Shown: piece by piece, positions 22,301 through 33,957 of the stretch | Layout: the number at the start of each line of letters is the position of its first letter | Position numbering within the stretch: position 1 is the stretch's first letter | NCBI RefSeq assembly: GCF_016920785.2 | Contig: NW_024609857.1 | Location: 67,516,252-67,580,251 of the forward strand | Length of the DNA stretch: 64,000 nucleotides | From: Ixodes scapularis | Lineage: Eukaryota; Arthropoda; Arachnida; Ixodida; Ixodidae | Direction: 5' to 3' | Notes under the pieces: generated by a model | Database searches by the model: none | Told to the model about the DNA's origin: nothing | Seen by the model: the letters and a program-made list of their open reading frames with translations, nothing else | Program-made: the position numbers and the translations under genes

Positions 22301-25300
22301 GCAAATATTTTGTGGCACAGACGAGTGACCCCCTAGCAACGACGCTCACGACGGATTGGCCGCTCGGCAACGCGCGGGAACTTAAATTTCGGATACGGAC
22401 GGCGCGTGTACACTTGAAGCGCGTTAACCCATCACCCCGCCTGCGTTCATGTCGCTTCGCGGCGGCAGTATACGGTTACTAATCACAAAACTATTAACCC
22501 ATTGAGCCCCCCCCCCCCACACTCCCCCCCCCCTCCCCGTACATGTCGCTTTGCAGCGTCCAACGGCAACCCAAAACCCGCTGTTCCCCATGAACCTCCG
22601 TAAATAGAGTCCCATACCGTTTAGTTCAGCAAAGTTTCGTCGTGAACATTCGTGTTTTTCAGTATTAATCGCAAAAAAGAAATGTCGTAAATATCCCCAA
22701 ATGCCTCGACAAAACAAAATGCTCGAGCGAAAAAAAAATAGAAGAAGTAAGCCCACACCGTGAATCGAACCCGGGTCCGCTATGTATGAAGCAGACATCG
22801 TACCACTAAGGTATGCGCTACCGCTTTGAAAACGAGCGTTGCAACCGCTGCCTATATTGACGGCGGCAGCGTAAATCTCCTCGAACCATCCAATCCGGTG
22901 TGAGCGTCGTTGCTGGGGTGTGTATCGCTTGCGCGTTAACAATATGCCACCGCGGGTCGGGGCGTGGTGCCCTTGGTATTTCTTGGGCGCCGCCGGCCGC
23001 CAGTGTTTGCCCTGCCCAGTGGCGGCTGTTTCAGGGGGGCAAAACACATGCCCTACCCCCGCCCCCACTCTGAGAACTGGGGGGGGGGGGGGGGGGGGCA
23101 AGCGCCCCCCCTTGCCCCCCCCCCCCCCCCCCCCCGGTTGGTACGCCGATTCCGGATACCATCCTATCGTCATGAATTTTACCCGTACTACCCCGAAACG
23201 TACGTATTAAAAAAGAGTACACTGCAACTACCATAGCAGCCGTCCGGCGGGTCGAACGACAGGATGCGAATCGTGATGAGTGAGGGGGGGTTGGGTACTG
23301 CTCGTGCATGCAGCGTCTATGAGCAGTTTCGTAACTGAGCTAATGAGCTAATCCGATAACGTTGCTTGCAGCTTAAGCCTGGCTTGCGCTTAAAGGGGTT
23401 CTGCAATCATATTTAAGCATCTACCTTTTTTTGCGATTTTCACATCTCTTGGGGTCGGGCAAGCTAGCGGGCACGGAGAGAGTAACTATAATTATCAGTG
23501 CGTCATATTTTAACCGGACGACGCTTAAATCTCCTCCACCTACGGAGACGACCCGCAGTGCCAAAAGCGCGCGATATGTGAAGTCCTTTGCCCCCATGGC
23601 TTACAACTCGTCAGAGCCGCTAAAGGCTTCTTTTTAGTCGAAAAACAAAATACATGTGGCGCGAACCGTTTCAAGTATTTATGAAAGTACGTTTCGTTCA
23701 GTATTTTAGATCAGAAAAAAATGCAGTTTAAAAAGTACGGAAGCAAAAAATGACCCGTCGACGTACCCGCCACCAAGCGGTGGATAAAACGGCGCATACT
23801 AGAAAGGGATAATGAGATCAGGCACCGACGAGCGGCGAGCGCAGAAAGGTCCCGGGTGTACGCGGCGGCGCTGCGGTCGTATATGGGCTCGAGGATCCGA
23901 CCGATTCCGAGAGTTCCGAAGACCTTCATCGAGGAGGTTCGGCTTGCCGTTTGGCCGTTTGGCGGTATGGAAGCGCGAAGTGGCTCCTGTTCTGAACTGA
24001 TCTTTACCCCGTGTTTGCTGTTGTTTGTGGTCAACAAAGTGTCATGCCGAATTAGTGTTTAATCGCGGAGCAAATGCAATGCGAGCCGCCCTGGCTGCCC
24101 GCTTCATAGCCTAGCCAGGACATGCTTTAGTGGCGCCCTCTCGAGCTGTCGACAAGGAGTGCGACAACCGTGAGCGCTCGCTGAGCTCTCTACCCCTCCT
24201 CTAGCTCACGGCCACTCAAGCAACCAAGGACGTCATGACGGAGGTTATTTTTTGCTTGTTTTTGTAATTTTAATTTGCCTATAACTTTTAAATTAAAGCG
24301 GAATTCGAGAAAATTAAAGTTTCATTAAGCTACCACGTTCAGCGCGCTCAGGTTGGTGCAAATTAAAAATTAGTAAAAAATTTCTTGCAGTGCCCCCTTT
24401 CAAATGAAACGGAGTATAGAACGCCTGGCGCCTTTTCGTTGCGCTCGCGCTCGTTGGCGCTCGCTACACAGTCAGCGCTCCTGTTGGACAGAAGCTGCGG
24501 AATCGGTGGAACCTTGGATCCAGATTACCGTCGGTGGAAAGGAATTCTAGAGGGTTTTCTTCGGTAAACATAAAGTGTGTGCAAAAGCTGGTGCAAAAAT
24601 TTGTCGTCCGAAAATGGTCCTTCTTCGTTGTCCGTGGAGGCGTTGACGCCGGTAGAGCTATGAACGCTATCCATCCGCACTGGATCAAGTACAGGCCCCA
24701 GAGAATAGCAGGTTTCGAACGCTGCTTTTTCGTGGAGCTTGTCAACTGATGGATATGCGTTGCATGCAATGGAAGCACGCGCTTTTGTCGAAGTAACAAA
24801 TGGGGTATTTATAGTTCAAGGAAAACAGGTTGTGATCATTTGTTGCAGGAGGACTTAAGTGGCAAACCTTTCTATGCTCTGTTTCATACTGTGCGTACAC
24901 TGCAGTCAAAGCTGCTGAGGCGAGCATGGGGTCGGATTTCGCAGTTCATTTGCACGCGTTCTCGTGAAAACAAAACCATAGATGGAGCCACGTGCGCGTG
25001 ACAGTAGCTTTGACACCGTTTATACTAAGTATGAAACAGAATATAGACGATTTAAAGCAGGGCATCTAGCCGGCTCCATGTCTCTGCTCGTGCTGGCAAG
25101 AGCGTGCATTTAGAAGCTTGCAAATGCTACGCTCACGCGTACGCTGCACATGCACCCGGCCACGCATGAGGGTTCAACACATGCTGGCTTGAAAGCTCCA
25201 ATTTGCTAGTTTGGAGATCTCAGTGCCGTATAAAAACTAGGGTGCCTTCATGTGCGCTTTGCTTAGGGTGGAGACATCTCGCCATTTTGTTCCCACTTTT

Positions 25301-25661
25301 ACATTTATTTTTTGTTCAGAAGCGCGTGAAAGAGCGTGTCCCCGCACGCGCCTGTGGCGCTGACTGTACTATGGCGACATTTTGTTTTCGTCGATTTCTT
25401 TGTATTTTCCCCGTGAGCACTTGCTGTCGGCATCGGGTACTACAAAGCGTGGCATCACTCTAAACAGAAGGTCATTGAGGCACTCTAATAAAAACGAACT
25501 GTAACTCTACTAATACGTTAGTATTTTGACCAGACCTGGCTTTATGTGGTACTTCGTTTGGAATCTTACTTGAACACTAATTTGAATACGGTGCAAGTAT
25601 CACTTCCGTTCTGCTCATTATAACATTAATCAGAGTTCGAATATCACGCTTCTACTTTCAG
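22301..25661. other. element A interior, repeats and long G/C runs
   Basis: No confident gene. Points seen: a tRNA-like but unpaired sequence on the minus strand near 22750-22830 (B-box-like GGGTTCGATTC, possible CAT anticodon); CAGTGGCGGCTG with runs of about 20 G and 20 C near 23025-23135, another hAT-like terminus; and unrecognised open frames near 23810-24060 and 24460-24750. Exons of element A's own genes would be expected here, but only the one at 25662 is recognisable. Confidence 0.4.
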
Positions 25662-25879
25662 CCGCCATCAAGAGTGCAGTACAGAGAGTCAAAGCCTTTG
25701 ACATCGAGAAAGCCATTGGGAAGTACTTGTCTACTGCCGCGGACCGGAAGGGTGGCAGGCGTAACCTAGGAACCACCATAGCTGGGCAGGCCCAAGGTTC
25801 AATGGGCCAAGTGCAAGGCCAAGCGGTGCAGACACAAGGCCTACCGGAACAAACGCAAGGCCAAGCAGGGAAGGGCTGA
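25662..25879 (+). pseudogene. DUF4806-like terminal exon of element A
   Basis: After the acceptor CTTCTACTTTCAG, the frame reads AIKSAVQRVKAFDIEKAI, then GKYLSTAADRKGGRRN, a Gln/Gly-rich tail and TGA at 25877-25879. AATAAA at 25941 can serve as poly(A) signal. The IKSAV...IEKAI.KYL..AADR-GGR pattern matches the end of DUF4806 proteins and the corresponding exon in element C. It lies about 0.65 kb from the right end of element A and points outward, as in B and C. Upstream exons were not recognised, so it is probably a remnant. Confidence 0.6.
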
Positions 25880-25984
25880 CGCCCTGCTCCAGGTGTGGAA
25901 TAGTAATGAGCCTGCCTGCCTGCCTCCTGTGCTCCTAAATAATAAAAAAGTGAGAAGGAAAGAATCTGTTCCATTTATTTATGT

Positions 25985-26510
25985 AAATTAACTAAAACTG
26001 TTATTGGTGGCAGCGTCGTAAATGTAATTCCGCAATATCGGTTGCCATGAGGCAAAGGTAAACGCCCATTATTGGCTAGGAGAATGTGATAAATATAGGG
26101 CAACACTGGGGAGGTTCATGCTGCCAATATGGGTTAGAAAAAGGTAAGCAATAGAGGGCAATATTGGTAAAGGTGGTGTAACCAATATGGGCTAGAGTAA
26201 GTATACTAGAATAGTACAATATTGGCTAGAAGTGTGAACCAATATTGGTTAATATTAGGGAAATTCGCATAGCCAATGAGTACCAATAGTGGTCAACGTT
26301 GGGGAAGTTTGCGTAGCCAATATTGGGGAAGTGTTTGTAAGAAACATTTGCTAGGACATGTGCACTAATAATGGTCAATATTGGGTCCACACCAAAGGCC
26401 AATATGGGCACACAATGTTGCGCCAATATAGTGCGGCGTTGCACTTCCACATATTGGCCAATATTGTTGCCATTTTTTTTAGCAATATGGGACTAATATA
26501 AAACTATTCG
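25985..26510. repeat. CCAATATTGG-type subterminal array of element A, right end
   Basis: Degenerate units carry GCCAATATTGGGGAAG, CCAATATTGGTTAATATT and CATATTGGCCAATATTG. They run up to the terminal GTGTGCTGCCTGGG. The palindromic core is the same as in the left array. Confidence 0.75.
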
Positions 26511-26523
26511 TGTGCTGCCTGGG

Positions 26524-27825
26524 TTAGAGTGTCGTCTATACTTCGAAACGCTGTAAATTGGGACGAAACGCATAAGCGTTCTCAGGTAGTAAGCGAAATC
26601 TTTTATTCTCATTATACTGCAATTGTGGATTTTACATTGCTAGATTATAAAGGGGCATAAACCGCTCTCTACGAGTCTATTTATGGCCGTAACTCAATCA
26701 CACTCTCGCGTAGCCAATTTCTCTATGAAAATCAATATCATATATCGATTACTTCAAAACTATCGCTGACAACAGAGAGCGCCACCTGACGAGGACAAGA
26801 TACAAGCTAAAGCTGCAAGGATTAGAGGTCGAGCGATTCGATAAATGCAAGTATCTGGGAGTATGAATTAACGAGGGAACAGATACCTCAACGAACATGC
26901 AAAACGTGTAGCTGGAAAACTGGTGAGGGCAACACACATGCGGTTGTAATGAAGAATAGAGCACTGTAACTATAACATGTATGAGGTAATAAGAGAGACC
27001 TGCAAATAAGTTACGGTTCCGAACCTGACTTTTAGGAACTGAGAGGGAAATATGGGAAGCAGGGATAGAAATTTACAGATCGTTTCCGAAGGACATTACT
27101 GAGGAACTTATCTCCGACAATTCTAGGAGGTGCTCATTGTTGTTCGACGCGAGGACGGGAGTATTGCGGACTAAAGGCTGTTCAAACAGTTGCGCCGACT
27201 GCGTTGCACTGCGTTGCGTTGTGCGGCACAGCTCCTTCTGACTGGCTCGTCTCAGTGGTCGCCATAGCAACAGCTCGACGCAAGCAGTCTTAACGCAGCC
27301 AAACTATGGTGCCTGGAACGCGTCTCCGACTGGTGTGTTTACCTCGCCCAAAAAAGTGGTCCCTTGATTTCCGCCTGATGACGTCATAGAAGTGTCATGC
27401 TGTCGCCGGTTGCGACCCTGGCGGTGTCCCAGCAGTTGTGGTGTGTATGGCAGACGCCTGCACTGCTGCAGGTTGATCTTCACTTCGACAGTCCCCGGAA
27501 GCTAGGGCAGCAAGCAGTTGGGACGCCTGAAACGCCGTGGATCGCGACAGGCAACAGCATGACACTGCGGCTTCTGTGACGTCATTTGTTGCCACTTCGG
27601 GACCACTTTTGATGTATGGGCAGCATAGGACGCTAAACACACCAGTCGGACACGCGATCCAAGCGCCATAGCCAAACGAAACTGTGTGAACGAGCTTTAA
27701 GAAATATAGTGAAGATACGAAGTAGATACGGTGTGTGGAGATTATGGAGAGGAGTAGGAGATGGCTGAGAACTTGATATTTTACTCAATGGGCTTCACCC
27801 TGTGGCAGCTGAAGAGGAGACTAAT
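26524..27825. other. intron DNA with a LINE remnant
   Basis: Around 26766-27110 (+) a decayed RT-like stretch can be followed: VERFDKCKYLGV, NEGTDTSTN, then later EREIWEAG, with stops between. This looks like the thumb region of a non-LTR reverse transcriptase. The rest (27110-27825) shows no recognised gene; the stretch around 27300-27660 has an inverted pair (GGTGTGTTTACC... and ...ACACACCAGTCGG) and may be a MITE. Confidence 0.45.
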
Positions 27826-27829
27826 TTAA

Positions 27830-29298
27830 AGGGGCTGTGCAGCGGCATTGGGTAGGGATATGTTTTTTTTACACCAGCTTCCTGGCACTAGTGGGACCCA
27901 AGAATACTCGAACGCAACACAACTGAGAGAAGCGTCTTTGTCGCAGCTGAATTCAAAGGGTGAAAGCGGAGCTTTTCTTTCTCTCCTTCGGGAAATTTTA
28001 TGACGGAGCTGTGGGGACAATGGCAACAGCACGATCCCCGGGAATGCGTCATCGAGCTTTGCGATCCCAGCTGTGACGATATTGAAATGCTGCTCACACA
28101 GTGCACGCGAAGACTGCGTACGCATTCGATCTGGGCTCGTGACAATCGATGCTTCGACATGCATTCGGGTAGTGGCCCGTGTTCAATCGCTGCAACGAGG
28201 ACAATAGCCGAGCCATAAGAATGTCTGGAACTCGGCGCGTGTCTTGTGCTTTGCCAACCTTAGAGCGTGGCTATGATCAACATCGGCGGCATATAATCGG
28301 CTCCAGATCACGTGGCCACTTGTTCTGGCTGTGAGTTGAGAAGGTGAACGGTGTTCGTTTTAGAGCGCAGCTCTTAGGGGCCCGTTCCCGGCTTGAGCGG
28401 CGTCGCCGCCGGCATAGCCAAGGTCATCCCAAGGTCACTTGACCCCCAAGGTCGTCCCAAGGGTCACGTGACACGCAAGGTCACGTGACTCCCCAAGGTC
28501 ACCCCAAGGTCACGTGACCCCCAAGGTCACGTGACACCCAAAGTCACGTGGCTCCCCAAGTCATGTGACCCCCGGGGTCACGTGACCCCCGATGACGTCA
28601 TCAGTGACGTCACTGATGACGTCACCGGCATCCGCATCGTCAGCGTCACCATCACTGATGACGTCATCAGTGACGTCACTGATGACGTCACCGGCATCCG
28701 CATCGTCATCGTCATTATCACTGATGACGTCACCGGCATCCGCATCTTCATTGTCATCATCACAGATGATGTCATCAGTGACGTCACTGATGACGTCACC
28801 GGCATCCGCATCGTCATCGTCATCATCACTGATGATGTCACCGGCATCCGCATCGTCATCGTCATCATCGCTGATGACGTCATCAGTGACGTCACTGATG
28901 ACGTCACCGGCATCCGCATCGTCATCGTCATCATCACTGATGACGTCACCGGCATCCGCAACGTCATTGTCATCAGTGACGTCACTGATGACGTCATCGG
29001 TATCCGCATCGTCATCGGCATCGTCATCGTCACGTGACCCCCCTAGGTCACGTGACCCCCACCCAAGGTCACTTGACCCCCCCCCCCCCCGGTACCCTTC
29101 CCTCCTCCTCCTCAAGAGCTGCGCTCTAATTCGGCGTTACAGGGAGTTGTAAACGGCTTTCACTTTTTTCTTTAATTTTTTTTCTAGAACTTTTATTACG
29201 TGAGGTGAAAAACGAACGCGCGTTTCATAGGTCATTAACGTCAGGGATCCGTTTTAAGCGGTATTTGCGCAAAGTACAAAAATTGTTGCATCGCCCCT
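27830..29298. mobile_element. TTAA-flanked element 1 (Kolobok/piggyBac-like, non-autonomous)
   Basis: It starts AGGGGCTGTGCAGCGG after TTAA (27826-27829) and ends CATCGCCCCT before TTAA (29299-29302). Its interior matches, in reverse orientation, the element at 56213-57713 (for example GGCATATAATCGGCTCCAGA and GCGGTATTTGCGCAAAGTAC). That comparison shows the palindrome-array element at 28358-29169 is an insertion inside it. TTAA duplications with AGGG termini fit Kolobok or piggyBac relatives; no transposase is seen. Confidence 0.7.
28358..29169. mobile_element. repeat element carrying a TGACGTCA palindrome array, copy 1
   Basis: The left boundary TTTTAGAGCGCAGCTCTTAG and the right block CAAGAGCTGCGCTCTAATTC form an inverted pair. 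A common tail (GGCGTTACAGGGAGTTGTAA) runs into T-rich sequence. Between them, GGTCACGTGACC-type units (28440-28590 and 29030-29080) flank a core that I count as 15 exact TGACGTCA octamers in about 430 bp (28590-29010), spaced by CCGGCATCCGCATCGTCATC. It shares its ends with copy 2 at 44119-45209. Long frames on both strands are low-complexity repeat products. Classification unknown. Confidence 0.7.
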
Positions 29299-29302
29299 TT
29301 AA

Positions 29303-29819
29303 AGGGGCGGTGCAACGATTTTATGATTAAAAGGATTTGCATCTCGTCATTTTTACGTTGTTTGTCGTGTTCCGGAGGACAGAGAAAACACCTCCTTCAT
29401 TAAAAATGTCGCGATTCCGCTGCATAATCGCAAAGCAAAAGTCGAGCTTTTTTCCCCACCTGCAGCCCCAAGTGGCAGCCGAAGGAACTACGGCGGAAAG
29501 ATTACGTGACCTCGCTCGGCTCTAAGCTGCAGCCTAGCGCCCGCTAATTTACGCAGAGAGAGGGAGGGGAAGCGTCCTCCGAGATAGCACACGGGAAGCT
29601 ACACGGCACTCCGAATGACGTCACTGGGAGTGCGACCAGGTGTGACCCTGAAGACTGGGAGTGAGTTGAGGGGTGCCCGAAATGCCAATCTTTATCTTTT
29701 TTTTACGCAACAACTAGGACACGCAGGCGAAATCGGTTTTCTGTTCTTTACTTCAGAAGTGTCAGGGGGCAACTTCCAGAAATCTTTGACCGAAGTCCGA
29801 AAATCGTTGCACCGCCCCT
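29303..29819. mobile_element. TTAA-flanked element 2
   Basis: The termini AGGGGCGGTGCAACGATTTT and its inverse AAATCGTTGCACCGCCCCT are near-perfect over 19-20 bp. It shares its left TTAA with element 1 and its right TTAA (29820-29823) with element 3. It is 517 bp and non-coding. Confidence 0.75.
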
Positions 29820-29823
29820 TTAA

Positions 29824-30268
29824 AGGGATACTGAACCAAAGAATTTAGTGCCCATAATAAGAGGCGCACGTTCTTTCCACGAGCCAGCAGCCGCCAGTGT
29901 GCGCAACCACACGCAACGAAAATGACGTCAAATACCTTCATTCGCGCTTAAGAGCTAGACAGTGAAATGCATGCGCTTCAGGCCAAAGAAAATAAAGACA
30001 GGCTTTTCATCTCTACAAGTGAAAGCTACGTGCCCGTTAGACCAATTAATCGCTTACCTTTTACACCAGACACCACTGTGTAGATGAAAAACTTGTCCTT
30101 TTTCTCCTATGGCCCGAAGCCCATCCATTTCACTGTCATCTTAACCGCGAATGGAGGTCTTTGACGTCATTTTTGTTGCGTGTGTGCGCGCACACCGGCG
30201 TCTGCTGGCTCGTGAAAAGAACGTGCGCCACTTATTATGGACACTAAATTCCTTGGTTCAGTATTTCT
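29824..30268. mobile_element. TTAA-flanked element 3
   Basis: It starts AGGGATACTGAACCA and ends TTGGTTCAGTATTTCT, then TTAA (30269-30272). The inverted arms extend inward well over 100 bp with mismatches (GCGCACGTTCTTTCCACGAG / CTCGTGAAAAGAACGTGCGC; AATGACGTCAAA / TTTGACGTCATT). It is 445 bp, a different family from element 2 but the same TTAA class. Non-coding. Confidence 0.75.
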
Positions 30269-30272
30269 TTAA

Positions 30273-32346
30273 CAAACGCACTGGGATTTACGGATAGTGA
30301 GGAGAAAAATAGACATGGGGAGGGTGGAGATAACCAAGAGGAGACTATCTGACTGGTGTAATAGGTCGAGAAAAGGATGAGTATTTTCATATTCCCCTCC
30401 GGGCGACCCGTAGGGCGGAAGGTGTGTGCATTCAGCTGCACAGAGGCGCTTCCGTCGTACGGATCGCAGCTTTTAAAAATAAATATCTAGATATGTAACT
30501 CTATATTAAATAAGTGTTAGCATAAAAAAGAGAAAACACTGGCTAGGTGGCGCAAGCCGCCGCGCAATTCAAAGGGCTCGGCTTCATCCATCCATGCCAG
30601 AAACGCGCTTCTCCTCGATAGTTCCGAGGTAATCGATCTTTGATACCGACTTTAATAGAGAAATCTGTAACGTATGAATATAATGTTTTCTTTAGGATGC
30701 GTAGGGACCATAGTTCGAGTAGTGACCATAAATAAACTATCGCAGGAAATGGGTTTTTTTTGGGGACAAAATAGCAAATCGGAGGGACGCCACTAGAAGT
30801 TCGAACGCCGGACATAGACGCAGAATGACCATTGGTTTCTATGCGTCACTGGTTCCTCTAGGTATCATGCTACGACGGTTTTCTGGAATAACGCGGCCCC
30901 GCCTCAAAGACGTTTATACTGAGAGAGTTTGGCCAATGGGCGGAGCTTGTTGCCAGCTAGAACCAGCGGATGACGCGATAACACAAAGTGTGTTATTTCT
31001 TTCTCTTCTTTATTCCAAAGAAATCACACAGAATTCCTACACTTTCAGAAAAAAAAAGGGTACACCCCAAAACCTCAGTTTGACGTAATGCGCGATGACG
31101 TCGAACCGGCGGTAGCAACTTTCACGAGCGGCTTGGTAGCCGAGTGGTACAACTTATGAAAATAGTTCATGTACGCATGATTGACTAAACAAAATATTCG
31201 AGGTTTTCTTGGCCCCACAGCAAAACCTCAGTTTTTTTTTTTTTTTTGTAGTTTGTGATATTTAATTTAGCTGTGTATGCATTACAATTGGTATAGAAAA
31301 GTGTGGCTCTTTCATACATTTTCAGTTGACTGTGACTGACTGCCTTACGACTGCTTCTTACTGCCAATGATGAGAATACAACATTGGCGCCATCTACTAA
31401 AAAGTCTTGGTACCCTTCTGATTTGCATAGATTTACTAATTTCATAATAAACTTAAAATAAATCTGAAAATGTTAAAACCGTAACCTTCGTAGATTTAAT
31501 CTTGCAAGTACTACAGAACTTTCAATCTTGTTATACGCGGGTCGGAAGTGTACTAAGGCTTTCTGACTGATGAGGCCAGTGCTTTTATCATAAGCATTCA
31601 CACCCGGTCCTAACACAATCGTTCGGAGTCAAACGTAAATCAATGAACCACTACACCCTTACACCCGTGCACGCTTTTGTAGTGGGTTATGATTGCTTGA
31701 ACACCCATTACATGGGTGCTGGTGTTTCGAAAACACACTTTTCTAGGGACGTTAGGGTGTGAGTTATAGACACTGCACAACACTCTTAAATGTGTAATTG
31801 TTCAAAATGGAAACTTGGGCGTGTTGGCAAGGCATGATTATTTTAAACGTAAAGCGAAAAAGACGGGTTGTTTGTCTCCTTTCTTCCGTCCCGTCTTTTT
31901 CGCTCTACGTTTTAAATTAAATGTGTAAATTAATGTGCAGTGCACTGGGCAACTAACAGACCTGTGCGAGGCACATTTCTTCAGTGGAGTGCAACTCGTT
32001 AGGGAACAACTTGTCTTTCAAGAGGACTGAAAGAGAAAATACAATGTTTAGTGGCTGGGAAACACATGTAAAGGTTTAACATTTCGTCCCAAGGACCTTT
32101 TTTTAGAGTGCAGAACCATTCGGGTTTGTTGTCTCTAACTCTTCCCGGCGCGGCCTTCGGCGCCCTCGACAGGCCTAAGCCCTCGCCATGCCTCGGAGTC
32201 GTGCCTCGGAAAAACCCGTCCATGGGTTTTTAGCTGCGGGTGCTTTCCCGCTTCCTCCTTCACGAAGCCACTTTTAGCTTTAGTAGCAGCTTTAGACGCT
32301 AGGTCAACCGACAACCGTTAGCATGAAACTGGGTTATAACAGGTAC
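30273..32346. other. M13 intron 2, 5' part; no gene recognised
   Basis: It contains a CTAGGTGGCGCAAGC motif at about 30543 that recurs inverted at about 58297, a short tRNA-like GGTAGCCGAGTGGTAC at 31135, poly-T runs and a hairpin at 31842-31917. Several unrelated short frames show no domain. Confidence 0.45.
31842..31917. repeat. hairpin with ~25-bp arms
   Basis: TTTAAACGTAAAGCGAAAAA on the left and TTTTTCGCTCTACGTTTTAA on the right are inverted with few mismatches. The arms continue into GACGGG / CCCGTC around a spacer of about 20 bases. Possibly a small foldback element. Confidence 0.6.
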
Positions 32347-32699
32347 CTCTTATAGATGGTGTCAAAAACGGAAAGTCTCTCCTGGCGCGTCCAACCGTCG
32401 CATACGTAGCTGTACAGGTCGTCGCAGGGGTCAGCCTCCGTGTTGATGCTCTGCAAGAGCATCTCACTGTAGACAGCACAGGCGTTGGTAACGCACAGAT
32501 GATCCGTGCGGATCCGGCGAAGAACTAAACCGGCCACCAGGAATCCGACGGTGATGACCACGAAGACAGCCAATCCAAAGACCACGTGGCGTTGCCTGCG
32601 GTACGCTTCTCCCACCCCAGCCACAGGGTTGGACGCGCTGGGACTCGTCGTTGGGACATCGAACAGTATCTGCTGCAGTCCACCCAGGTCCGGAGGCAG
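32347..32699 (-). CDS. M13 peptidase-like protein, exon 2 of 3
   Basis: It encodes residues 57-173 and two bases of an Arg codon. The acceptor TTTTTCTTCGCAG precedes 32699 (phase 0) and the donor AG|GTACCT follows 32347 (phase 2). A membrane segment HVVFGLAVFVVITVGFLVAG sits at about residues 94-113 with basic residues before and after it (YRRQR, LRRIR), giving a type II signal anchor. The M13 ectodomain then starts in the standard way: HLCVTNACAVYSEMLLQSI, DPCDDLYSYVCDGW. The DPC-D-Y-Y-C-GW signature is diagnostic of the family. The exon joins in frame to 6431 (reading ...DTIYKR then FLESVTNLAK...). The protein would face outward on the cell surface or be shed. Confidence 0.85.
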
Positions 32700-33849
32700 C
32701 TGCGAAGAAAAATATCGCCTGGCTTAGAAAGTCCGTCAAATACAATGAAAAGGGACGGCACTTGATGGAGATTTTAATTTTTAACGAGCAGCACTTGATA
32801 CGCCTCCGCGCCTGCTAGGTTATTCTACTGATCCCGCAGTTAGTAGCCTACTACGCAGTGAAGAGATGGAGAACGTTAACCAATGTTGTAAGCGTTAAAA
32901 ACAAGAAGAAGAAAAGTAATAAATTTGTTATTCGATAGTGGCAAATAAAAGGAACGCCTTACAGACCTATGTTACTTAAAAATAAAAGGAGCACGCGTTA
33001 TCCTTTGTGATAGAAAGTAATACAGGTTACTTTTAATTCATTAATTAAAGCTTTTTACTGTCCCGACGTAAAACGTCAGGACGCGTACTACCATCAATAT
33101 TTGTCACGATTTGAAAGTTACCTGGGATGAGGGCAAGAATTGAAAGGACTTTGCGCTTAAAAACACGAAACAATATGAAATTAAAATTTTTGAAGTCTTG
33201 GAAATAAGGTGTGACGAGTAACGTAATAACGTTCGCTGCTAACCGAAATAGTTGACGTAAGTATGTTATTCGTGACTGCTTTGAAAATGTAAAGACTACG
33301 TCACTACGTTTCCCGTAACGCAGTTACTCGTAACGCGTCACCGCCAACAATGGTGTTTGCGCGCCACTAAGCCGCCCCCCCCCCCCCCCCCCCCGCCCCC
33401 TTCGCGGTGTAAAGCCATTCGTGGGACGCGCTAAGACGTCAATCCAAAGGCTGCGCTCCCTTCCTGACACCCTCTCCCATGGCTGCGGTGCGACCAGCAC
33501 TGGCAGGCGGAAGCAAGGCCCGTGCAAAATTCCTATACAGGGTGTTCTTTTTTCTTTTTTCTTTTCTTAAGCTTTACAGATTTGTTTTAAAGAGCCGTAA
33601 AAGGTACACTCATGCGGTTTGCGCAGGTGCGTTATACGGCCAGGGGGACATATTCTAGGGGACTCGTCGTAACGATCATACGGCTTATTAAATATAAATT
33701 GTTAATTAACTTTTTATTTAGTAAAAATAGACCTGGTTCCAATTAGCAACTTGCTAAGCATTATGGAAAACTATAAATTAACTAACATATTTTACTTAAT
33801 TAGCCGACTGATCGTTACGATTACTTCCCTATGCTATGTCCCCTTAGCC
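32700..33849. other. M13 intron 1, 3' part
   Basis: No gene recognised. It has C-rich runs near 33370-33400. The stretch 33535-33840 begins ATACAGGGTGTTC and has a diverged inverted counterpart just right of the hAT element (GCGGTTTGCGCAGGTG here, CACTTGCACAAACCGC at about 42697). The hAT therefore seems to have inserted into an older inverted-repeat element. Confidence 0.45.
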
Positions 33850-33957
33850 CAGTGGCGGTCCTAAGGGGGGGGGGCGAAGGGGGCGACCGCCCCCCCCCCC
33901 CTTAGCCCAGTGGCGGTCCTAAGGGGGGGGGGCGAAGGGGGCGACCGCCCCCCCCCC
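33842..33957. repeat. tandem duplication of the hAT left end
   Basis: CCTTAGCC-CAGTGGCGGTCCTAAGGG, a G run, GCGAAGGGGGCGACCGCC and a C run occur twice in a row (about 58 bp each). It is either a real end duplication, a tiny second insertion, or an assembly artefact of the homopolymers. Confidence 0.7.

Larger units (their letters stand above)
8962..26523 (+). mobile_element. element A: CMC/EnSpm-like transposon with CCAATATTGG arrays
   Basis: The proposed ends are CCCAGGAAGCACA at 8962 and the inverse TGTGCTGCCTGGG ending at 26523. They are flanked by the 2-bp duplication TT (8960-8961 and 26524-26525). Inside each end is a tandem array of a CCAATATTGG-centred unit (8985-9370 with its continuation, and 25985-26510). 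The only recognisable coding remnant is a DUF4806-like terminal exon at 25662-25879 pointing toward the right end. The interior is broken by a Gypsy fragment, element B, a hAT MITE, a second hAT-like element and a LINE tail. The pairing of the two ends over 17.5 kb is inference from terminal sequence, TSD and shared array type. Confidence 0.6.

Noticed and set aside
22740..22830. tRNA gene candidate on the minus strand
   Set aside because: It has B-box-like sequence but no paired acceptor stem and an over-long anticodon loop; at most a tRNA-derived repeat.
23020..23140. CAGTGGCGG with long G/C runs as another hAT element
   Set aside because: No partner end or target duplication found; kept only as a note.
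28531..29152. Long open frames (150-190 codons) on both strands through the TGACGTCA array
   Set aside because: They are low-complexity translations of a tandem repeat, open in several frames at once, with no domain.
32464..32761. Alternative frames over M13 exon 2
   Set aside because: Shadows of the true frame, which has the M13 signature and matching splice phases.
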